From: Eubacterium sp.
Lineage (GTDB): Bacteria > Bacillota > Clostridia > Lachnospirales > Lachnospiraceae
Assembly (NCBI GenBank): GCA_017938215.1
Contig: JAGBBZ010000020.1
Coordinates: forward strand, 19,535 to 83,534
Direction: 5' to 3'
DNA length: 64,000 nt
Shown here piece by piece: positions 58,482 through 64,000 of this stretch. The notes below the pieces were generated by a model. It was not told the origin of the DNA and searched no databases. It was given only the letters and a program-made list of their open reading frames with translations. Numbering within the stretch: position 1 is the first letter of the stretch; each line of letters opens with the position of its first letter. Both the position numbers and the translations under genes were made by a program.

Positions 58482-59216
58482 ATGAAAGGAAAAAAGATTT
58501 TGGGATTGTTTTTGGCTATGATTTTAACTGTGGCATTAGTAATCGATGCACCAACGGCTGAGATGGCAAAGAAAGTGAAAGTTTCTTCGGTTAAAGTGAC
58601 CAACGCAAAGAAAAAATTGCGCATTCAAAAAGGAAAAACACTTCGTTTAAAGACAAAGGTAAAAGTATCACCGAACAAAGCGAAGTATCGTAAGGTGAAG
58701 TATAAATCTTCGAATCCTGCGATTGTTTCGGTTAATTCGAAGGGAGTTTTGAAAGCAAAGAAAAAGGGGAGTGTAAAAATTACTGTTTCATCGAAAACAA
58801 AACCTTCAAAAAAGGCGAAGATTCGTGTGACAGTAACAGAAGAGGTATTGGTAAAAAGTATCACATTGGACAAGACATCGCTGACCATCAATGAGGCGAG
58901 TGAGGACGATTACAAGTTGACAGTCACTAAGATTCTTCCTTCCAATGCAAAGAATAAGGAAATCGAGTGGGAGACCGACGACGAAGATGTTTGTGATGTA
59001 GATGGTACGGGTGAGCTGATTATAGGTGACCCAGGTGAGGCTGAGATAACGGCATGGGCTGCTGATGATGGTGGTGCAGTAGCAGTGTGCAAAGTTACCA
59101 TTACCGAAGACGAATCCGATGAAGACGATGATGGAGAAGATGATAGCGAGGAAGTGGATGAAGACAATGCGCCAGAAGATACCGATGAATCGGAAGACGA
59201 GATTAATTATGATTAA
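58482..59216 (+). CDS. Secreted protein with two Ig-like (BIG2) domains and an acidic tail
   Basis: A 244-residue exported protein. Signal peptide about 1-27; first Ig-like domain (about 30-122) lysine-rich with 'KYKSSNPAIVSVNSKGVLKAKKKGSVKITV', a textbook BIG2 motif; second Ig-like domain (about 125-212) acidic ('LPSNAKNKEIEWETDDEDVCDVDG'); then a 30-residue Asp/Glu tail. The charge switches from strongly basic to strongly acidic along the chain. No enzyme domain or anchor. It shares the basic Ig-like unit with the surface proteins at 4.9 and 19.8-27 kb. ATG 58482 follows GGGAGG. Confidence 0.82.
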   Translation: MKGKKILGLFLAMILTVALVIDAPTAEMAKKVKVSSVKVTNAKKKLRIQKGKTLRLKTKVKVSPNKAKYRKVKYKSSNPAIVSVNSKGVLKAKKKGSVKITVSSKTKPSKKAKIRVTVTEEVLVKSITLDKTSLTINEASEDDYKLTVTKILPSNAKNKEIEWETDDEDVCDVDGTGELIIGDPGEAEITAWAADDGGAVAVCKVTITEDESDEDDDGEDDSEEVDEDNAPEDTDESEDEINYD

Positions 59217-59244
59217 TATTGGAAATTCTTTTTAAAATCATAAA

Positions 59245-59292
59245 GAAGAGTTCTTTACAAGCAAGAGATGCAAGTAAAGAACTCTTTCATTT
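59245..59292. terminator. Bidirectional terminator
   Basis: AAGAGTTCTTTAC (59246-59258) pairs with GTAAAGAACTCTT (59274-59286) between two converging genes; T-rich on both sides. Confidence 0.85.
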
Positions 59293-59945
59293 TATTGTTC
59301 GATTTCGTTCCAAAGAATCGCAAGAGTGCCATTCCCTACACTGATTACACCTTTCTTACCAGTGGCTTCATTGCTGACGCCGAGAGGAAATGTATTGGAG
59401 AGAGTTTCTCCTTCAATCTCATATTTTAATCCTTTGATGGTCACATTTTCGCTTTTATCACTAAGGGAAAAAACAGAAACATAACTGGATGTGCTTTTGG
59501 GTAATGTAAAGCTACTATCCTTAATTACAGTTAACGCGTAATTTTCGTGGTACAAGATTGCTCGCGCTCCTTGTTCTGCTACATAGGAAAGAGCCTGGAC
59601 ATTGGCAATGGTGTGATCCAGTCGACCACCAAGACCACCATAGATGGCTAAGGTTTCATATCCCTTGGAAAGTCCCAGCTTGATGGCGAGCATCATGTCT
59701 GTATCGTCCTTCTCGGGGGGATATGTTATTTTTTCACAAATCGTATCTTCCCATAGTTCATAAGCGGTAACGGAGTCAAAATCTCCAAGGGCAATGTCGG
59801 CGCGAAGGCCCATGCCTATCAAGTGATCGTAGCCACCATCTGCGGCGATTACCAAATCTTGCTCGGTCAGATCGATTTCACAAGGTGTAAATTCCCCCGC
59901 CCCAAAGATATAGCAAATGGGTGTATCGGAAGTGTGTTGGTTCAT
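59292..59945 (-). CDS. thiN: Thiamine diphosphokinase
   Basis: Transfers pyrophosphate from ATP to thiamine to give thiamine diphosphate. The 217-residue protein has the family signatures 'LVIAADGGYDHLIGMGLRADIALGDFDSV', 'YPPEKDDTDMMLAIKLGL', 'IYGGLGGRLDHTIANVQAL' and a C-terminal thiamine-binding beta domain ('GLKYEIEGETLSNTFPLGVSNEATG'). It starts 2 nt after the Mrp gene stop, so they form one transcript. The cofactor is needed by phosphonopyruvate decarboxylase among others, though the locus is far away. Confidence 0.95.
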   Translation of the reverse strand: MNQHTSDTPICYIFGAGEFTPCEIDLTEQDLVIAADGGYDHLIGMGLRADIALGDFDSVTAYELWEDTICEKITYPPEKDDTDMMLAIKLGLSKGYETLAIYGGLGGRLDHTIANVQALSYVAEQGARAILYHENYALTVIKDSSFTLPKSTSSYVSVFSLSDKSENVTIKGLKYEIEGETLSNTFPLGVSNEATGKKGVISVGNGTLAILWNEIEQ

Positions 59946-59947
59946 TG

Positions 59948-60781
59948 CTAGTCTCCTTGCACGGCGTTTTCAATGATCTTTACGGCATCATCCATATAGT
60001 TAAACTCAAAATCTTCAATTGCTCCGGCATCTACGGCAGCAGTTAAGTTTGGATTGATTGGCAGCTGGCTCAGTACTAGAAGGTCATACTGAGCGGCGAT
60101 TTCTTTCACATGACTTTCGCCAAATACAGAAATTTTCTTTCCGCAATCCGGACACTCCACGTAACTCATGTTTTCCACGATACCAAGAACAGGAATGTTC
60201 ATCATCTCAGCCATTTTTACTGCTTTTCCAACAATCATGGATACCAAATCCTGTGGAGTAGTAACGACAACAATTCCATCCAAAGGAAGGGATTGGAATA
60301 CAGTCAAAGGAACATCGCCGGTTCCAGGTGGCATGTCCACAAAAAGATAGTCTACATTTTCCCAAAGAACATCGGTCCAGAACTGCTTTACGGTGCCGGC
60401 AATAACCGGACCACGCCAAATAACGGGATCTGTTTCATTTTCCAACAGCAGGTTAATGGACATGATATCGATATTTTTCTTTGATTTCACAGGGAAAATC
60501 GTTGTGGCATTTCCCATTGCTTTCTCAGTGATACCAAATGCTTTTGGAATGGAAGGGCCGGTGATGTCGGCATCCATAATACCGCAGTGATATCCCTTGC
60601 GACTAAAGGCAACAGCCAGAAGGTCGGTAACCATAGATTTTCCTACACCACCCTTTCCGCTGACAACGCCAATTACTTTTTTTATATTGCTATCCGGATG
60701 TGGTTTTTCGATAAATGATTTTGGGTCTCTGTCGCTGCAATTGCTGCTGCAACTAGAACAATCGTGATTGCATTCGCTCAT
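59948..60781 (-). CDS. Mrp/NBP35-family Fe-S carrier ATPase
   Basis: A 277-residue P-loop ATPase that binds and transfers iron-sulfur clusters. A cysteine-rich N-terminus ('CNHDCSSCSSNC') precedes the deviant Walker A 'VVSGKGGVGKSMVTDLLA'. 'CGIMDADITGPSIPKAFG', 'VDYLFVDMPPGTGDVPLTVFQ' and the C-terminal CxxC ('YVECPDCGKKISVFG') are characteristic of Mrp/ApbC. Start taken as ATG 60781, since AGAGG abuts the alternative ATG at 60790. Promoter at 60818-60846. Confidence 0.93.
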   Translation of the reverse strand: MSECNHDCSSCSSNCSDRDPKSFIEKPHPDSNIKKVIGVVSGKGGVGKSMVTDLLAVAFSRKGYHCGIMDADITGPSIPKAFGITEKAMGNATTIFPVKSKKNIDIMSINLLLENETDPVIWRGPVIAGTVKQFWTDVLWENVDYLFVDMPPGTGDVPLTVFQSLPLDGIVVVTTPQDLVSMIVGKAVKMAEMMNIPVLGIVENMSYVECPDCGKKISVFGESHVKEIAAQYDLLVLSQLPINPNLTAAVDAGAIEDFEFNYMDDAVKIIENAVQGD

Positions 60782-60817
60782 GTTGTTCATCCTCTCTTTC
60801 TGTTAATTTCACTATCA

Positions 60818-60846
60818 ACTTTATTACGAAACCTTGATTTTGTCAA
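60818..60846 (-). promoter_or_regulatory. Promoter of the Mrp-thiN unit
   Basis: On the minus strand: TTGACA (60846-60841), 17-nt spacer, TAAAGT (60823-60818). Confidence 0.75.
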
Positions 60847-60908
60847 TAAATTATGGCAAGATAGTTGGTGATTGGAATATATACACATGCTCGGAATGGA
60901 GGAATACG

Positions 60909-61385
60909 ATGGAATCAAGAAAAGAGAAAGCGATGGAATTGTTCGCACAAGGGTACAATTGTTCGCAGTCAGTGGTGTTAGCTTATGCGGATATCCTTGG
61001 TTTGGATTGGGAACAGGCAGCGAAGTTATCTGCTTCCTTTGGAGGGGGCTTGGGACGCTTGCGTCATGTATGTGGCTCGGTTTCTGGAATGTCGATGGTG
61101 GCAGGAATGTTGACCGCGACAGCAGATCCGACAGATAAGGAGCAAAAAAAAGAAAATTATGAGGTTGTTCAGCAGTTGGCAAAGGAATTTGAGAAGCGAA
61201 ATGGAAGTATCATCTGTCGGGAGCTTTTGGGATTGGATGACGACCAAAAAAATTCGGTTGGTGCAGACTATCGGACAGGTGCTACTCCGGAACCAAGAAC
61301 CAAAGAATATTACAAGAAACGTCCCTGTAAAGAATTGGTGGGAGAAGCATGCGAGATTTTGGAAAATACCTTGCTTAAAGGTTGA
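60909..61385 (+). CDS. C_GCAxxG_C_C-family redox-type protein
   Basis: A 158-residue protein of the C_GCAxxG_C_C family (DUF5714/redox-active), marked by 'GYNCSQSVVLAY', 'SFGGGLGRLRHVCGSVSGMSMVAGM', a later 'SIICRELLG' and 'RPCKELVGEACEILE', giving the conserved cysteine pattern. The family is thought to bind metal or take part in electron transfer; function is unproven. Start ATG 60909 follows GGAGG; upstream in-frame codons belong to the promoter region. The promoter of the nfnAB-like pair overlaps its 3' end. Confidence 0.88.
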   Translation: MESRKEKAMELFAQGYNCSQSVVLAYADILGLDWEQAAKLSASFGGGLGRLRHVCGSVSGMSMVAGMLTATADPTDKEQKKENYEVVQQLAKEFEKRNGSIICRELLGLDDDQKNSVGADYRTGATPEPRTKEYYKKRPCKELVGEACEILENTLLKG

Positions 61386-61399
61386 AAATGTGCTAAGAT
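61371..61399 (+). promoter_or_regulatory. Promoter of the nfnAB-like pair
   Basis: TTGCTT (61371-61376), 17-nt spacer, TGC-TAAGAT (TAAGAT 61394-61399, extended -10). Confidence 0.65.
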
Positions 61400-61462
61400 A
61401 TAGGGTAAATTGAGTATTTTTATTGAAGAAAATTATCAAAACAAAAGGCAGGAGGCATTTTT

Positions 61463-62305
61463 ATGTTCAAAATTGTAGAAAAAACGTCCCTGAACCCTAC
61501 TGTCAGTAAGATGGTAGTAGAGGCTCCGTTGATTGCAAAGAAGGCTGAGCCGGGACAGTTTATTATCTTTCGTGCAAAGGAAGATAGCGAGAGAATTCCA
61601 TTAACGATTTCTGATTTCGACAGAGAAGCAGGAACGGTTACAATTATTTATCAGATTGTTGGTGGTTCCACAATGGAACTTGACACTTTAGAGGCAGGCG
61701 AGTGCCTTCACGATTTCGTAGGGCCTCTTGGAGTGCCTACTCATACAGAAGGATTGAAGAAAGTTGCTGTCGTTGGTGGTGGTGTAGGTTGTGCCATCGC
61801 GTATCCGGTAGCAAAGAAACTTCATGAGATGGGTGCAGAAGTTCACTCTATCGTTGGATTCCGTAATCAGGATCTTGTGATTCTTGAGGATGAGTTCAAG
61901 AATGCAAGTGATAAACTTGTGATGATGACCGATGACGGAAGCTATGGAGAAAAAGGTCTTGTAACAGACGCTCTTGAGAAGCTTATTAACGAAGGAAATG
62001 AATACGATGAAGTAATTGCCATCGGACCATTGATCATGATGAAATTCGTATGTCTTACTACAAAGAAATACGGTATTAAAACGATGGTCAGCATGAACCC
62101 AATTATGATTGACGGTACCGGTATGTGTGGTGGATGTCGTCTTACCGTAGGTGGCGAGACAAAGTTTGCTTGTGTAGACGGACCGGACTTCGATGGTCAT
62201 TTGGTTGATTTTGATGAGGCAATGCACCGCGGTACGATGTACAAAGAGTTCGAGGCTCATGCTCGCGAAGCATCTTGTAACTTGCTGAAGAAAGGGGAGC
62301 AGTAA
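61463..62305 (+). CDS. NfnA-like/sulfide dehydrogenase-type FAD and 2Fe-2S subunit
   Basis: A 280-residue ferredoxin-NADP reductase-type protein: FAD-binding N-domain ('RIPLTISDFDRE'), NAD-binding domain ('KKVAVVGGGVGCAIAYPVAKKL') and a C-terminal 2Fe-2S site ('MCGGCRLTVGGETKFACVDGPDFDGHLVDF'). With the next gene it forms the heterodimer known as NADH-dependent ferredoxin:NADP oxidoreductase (Nfn), which bifurcates electrons between NADH, ferredoxin and NADP. Databases often call it sulfide/dihydroorotate dehydrogenase-like. ATG 61463 behind GGCAGGAGG. Confidence 0.9.
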   Translation: MFKIVEKTSLNPTVSKMVVEAPLIAKKAEPGQFIIFRAKEDSERIPLTISDFDREAGTVTIIYQIVGGSTMELDTLEAGECLHDFVGPLGVPTHTEGLKKVAVVGGGVGCAIAYPVAKKLHEMGAEVHSIVGFRNQDLVILEDEFKNASDKLVMMTDDGSYGEKGLVTDALEKLINEGNEYDEVIAIGPLIMMKFVCLTTKKYGIKTMVSMNPIMIDGTGMCGGCRLTVGGETKFACVDGPDFDGHLVDFDEAMHRGTMYKEFEAHAREASCNLLKKGEQ

Positions 62306-62307
62306 TC

Positions 62308-63702
62308 ATGGCAGAACGTAATATGGATATGAACAAATGTCCGATGCCTGTACAGGATTCGGACGTTAGAAATAAAAACTTTGATGAGGTGGCTCTTGGT
62401 TATACTTATGAGATGGCAGTAAACGAGGCAAGAAGATGTCTCAACTGTCCAAAGAAACCTTGTGTAAGCGCTTGTCCGGTACAGATTGACATTCCGGCAT
62501 TTATCGAGAGAGTGGCAAATGAAGATATGGAAGGTGCATTTGAGGTTCTTTCCAAATCTACTTCTCTTCCAGCGGTTTGTGGACGTGTATGTCCTCAGGA
62601 GAACCAGTGTGAGGGAAAATGTGTACGTGGTATCAAAGGTGAGGCAGTTGGTATCGGACGTTTGGAGCGTTTTGTGGCAGACTATCACAGAGAGCACTGC
62701 ACAGAGAAACCTGTTATGCCGGAGCAGAACGGACACAAAGTAGCCGTTATCGGAGCGGGCCCAAGTGGTCTTACTGTGGCTGGTGACCTTGCTAAGATGG
62801 GTTACAAAGTTACAATTTATGAAGCACTTCATCTTGCCGGCGGAGTACTTGTATATGGTATTCCTGAATTCCGTCTTCCAAAAGCAATCGTTCAGAAAGA
62901 GATCGATAACTTGAAGGCAATTGGCGTAGATGTTGAGACAAACATGGTAATTGGTAAGGTTCTTACTATCGATGAACTCTTTGAGATGGGAAATGAAGCC
63001 GTATTCGTAGGTTCTGGTGCAGGACTTCCACGTTTCATGAACATCCCAGGCGAGAGCTTGAAGGGTGTATTCTCAGCAAATGAGTTCTTGACACGTATTA
63101 ACCTGATGAAAGCATACAAAGAAGATTCTAAGACACCAATCCAGCACGCAAAGAAAGTTGCTGTCGTTGGTGGTGGAAACGTAGCAATGGATGCAGCAAG
63201 ATGTGCAAAACGTCTTGGTGCTGAGGAAGTTTACATCGTATACCGTCGTGGTATGGAAGAGCTTCCAGCGAGAAAAGAAGAAGTTGAGCATGCAGAGGAA
63301 GAGGGAATCATCTTCAAGACTCTCCACAATCCAATCGAGATTTTGGGAGACGAGGATGGCATGGTTTCTGGTATGAAATGTGTTCAGATGGAGCTTGGTG
63401 AGCCGGATGAGAGTGGACGTCGTCGCCCAATGGTAAAAGAGGGCAGCGAGTTTGTATTGGATGTTGATTCCGTAATCATGTCCATCGGTACAAGTCCAAA
63501 CCCATTGATTCGTTCCACAACTCCTGGTTTGGATGCAAACAACCATGGATGCCTTATTACAAAGGATGAGAAGGGCGAGACAACCCGTGAGGGTGTTTAC
63601 GCTGGTGGAGATGCCGTAACAGGTGCCGCTACTGTTATCCTTGCAATGGGTGCAGGTAAGTCTGCAGCTAAGGCAATCGACGAGTATATTCAAAGTAAAT
63701 AA
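62308..63702 (+). CDS. NfnB-like/glutamate synthase small-subunit-type oxidoreductase
   Basis: A 464-residue flavoprotein: N-terminal two-4Fe-4S domain ('CLNCPKKPCVSACPVQIDIPAFI', 'AVCGRVCPQENQCEGKCV'), FAD loop 'VAVIGAGPSGLTVAGDLAKMG', and NADPH loop 'VAVVGGGNVAMDAARCAKRLG'. This is the GltD/NfnB family; pairing 2 nt after the NfnA-like gene favours Nfn over glutamate synthase, since no large GltB subunit is present. Redox role: NADPH supply from NADH and reduced ferredoxin in an anaerobe. Confidence 0.92.
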   Translation: MAERNMDMNKCPMPVQDSDVRNKNFDEVALGYTYEMAVNEARRCLNCPKKPCVSACPVQIDIPAFIERVANEDMEGAFEVLSKSTSLPAVCGRVCPQENQCEGKCVRGIKGEAVGIGRLERFVADYHREHCTEKPVMPEQNGHKVAVIGAGPSGLTVAGDLAKMGYKVTIYEALHLAGGVLVYGIPEFRLPKAIVQKEIDNLKAIGVDVETNMVIGKVLTIDELFEMGNEAVFVGSGAGLPRFMNIPGESLKGVFSANEFLTRINLMKAYKEDSKTPIQHAKKVAVVGGGNVAMDAARCAKRLGAEEVYIVYRRGMEELPARKEEVEHAEEEGIIFKTLHNPIEILGDEDGMVSGMKCVQMELGEPDESGRRRPMVKEGSEFVLDVDSVIMSIGTSPNPLIRSTTPGLDANNHGCLITKDEKGETTREGVYAGGDAVTGAATVILAMGAGKSAAKAIDEYIQSK

Positions 63703-63762
63703 TAACGATTTAGGACCCATGTGTCGCGAGTGGGAGCTTAACTTTTATATGGCATAATACAA

Positions 63763-63874
63763 AAAAGATATCCAAACGAGACTTGTTTCACGCCGGTGAG
63801 AGCATCATGTGTTTTATGATGCCTCACCGTTGCGCGAAACGCTAGTGCGAACGGTCTCGTCGAGGATATCTTTT
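63763..63874 (+). ncRNA. Structured intergenic element, copy B
   Basis: P1: 63763-63773 with 63864-63874 (11 bp, 3' strand ends in TTTT). P2: 63776-63782 with 63854-63860 (7 bp). P3: a long hairpin of three stacked parts, 63785-63793/63832-63840 (one mismatch), 63794-63800/63823-63829 and 63802-63808/63816-63822. The 13-nt linker 63841-63853 (GCTAGTGCGAACG) matches that of copy A at 9 of 13 positions. Stem sequences differ from copy A but pairing is kept. It follows the nfnAB-like genes and precedes a separate terminator at 63913-63942. Family not recognised. Confidence 0.65.
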
Positions 63875-63912
63875 CGGCTCTTTGTCAAGAGCGGGGGTAA
63901 AAAAGATTTTTT

Positions 63913-63942
63913 GTAGGTGCAGATTTTCTGCACCTACTTTTT
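63913..63942 (+). terminator. Strong intrinsic terminator
   Basis: GTAGGTGCAGA (63913-63923), 3-nt loop, TCTGCACCTAC (63927-63937), then TTTTT. Nothing recognisable follows to the window end. Confidence 0.92.
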
Positions 63943-64000
63943 ATGTAGTAGATAGAAGTATTCTATTTCTAAAATTCTTAAAGTTACGATAGCCATAAGC

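Overview
The window reads as a chromosomal segment of a spore-forming, xylan-degrading member of the Lachnospiraceae (Clostridia). Support for this: low to moderate G+C, strong AGGAGG-type ribosome sites with occasional TTG/GTG starts, a SigH gene beside rlmB, a SpoIIQ-like gene behind a SigF-type promoter, several lysine-rich Ig-like secreted proteins, a GH10 xylanase, and an L-fucose/arabinose-isomerase-type sugar isomerase paired with xylulokinase. There are five tRNA genes, no rRNA, no CRISPR array and no insertion sequence. Species cannot be named from the sequence alone.

Layout. 1-4.9 kb: end of an unidentified gene, a structured intergenic element, two bacterial PH-domain membrane proteins, a RelB/RelE-type toxin-antitoxin pair, and the infC-rpmI-rplT operon with an attenuator leader and an AUU start on infC. 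4.9-13.5 kb: secreted M14 peptidase, tRNA-Leu(AAG), cell-wall amidase, SEC-C and PilZ proteins, class II aldolase, an Asn/Thr-rich mini-protein, rhodanese, RlmL-like methylase, RdgB, a phosphoesterase and a small membrane protein. 13.5-19.5 kb: tRNA-Val, tRNA-Met, ispF, GNAT, rlmB, sigH, tRNA-Thr, P-type ATPase, mrnC (inverted). 19.7-27.2 kb: three consecutive Ig-like surface proteins, the last a xylanase.

27.3-48.9 kb is a cell-surface glycan region. A leftward pair (rfbA, acyltransferase) diverges from a rightward, visibly AT-rich operon: glycosyltransferase, a dTDP-3-amino-3,6-dideoxyhexose set (FdtA/FdtB/N-acyltransferase type), two membrane-linked transferases (CgeB-like and TagF-like), and a phosphonate set: a three-domain fusion (LicC-like nucleotidyltransferase + Fom1/TagD-like cytidylyltransferase + PEP phosphomutase), phosphonoacetaldehyde reductase and phosphonopyruvate decarboxylase. 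A leftward operon (O-antigen ligase/polymerase, priming sugar transferase, two glycosyltransferases, TagGH-like ABC exporter) converges on it, with an AAA-ATPase/nuclease-like gene between. The predicted product is a surface polysaccharide carrying 2-hydroxyethylphosphonate activated as a CMP derivative. This is the strongest candidate for an undescribed system.

49-64 kb: SpoIIQ-like protein, a decayed formate/nitrite transporter, rsmH, a CapA-like protein overlapped by an unknown gene, tRNA-Leu(UAG), patatin, the xylose genes with an unusual 54-nt repeat array of ribosome-binding-site hairpins before xylB, another Ig-like secreted protein, thiamine pyrophosphokinase, an Mrp ATPase, a C_GCAxxG_C_C protein and the nfnAB-type oxidoreductase pair. 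A second copy of the structured intergenic element lies at the right end. The two copies share architecture with compensatory stem changes, which suggests a conserved structured RNA. No stretch longer than 300 bases lacks a gene or an element described below.
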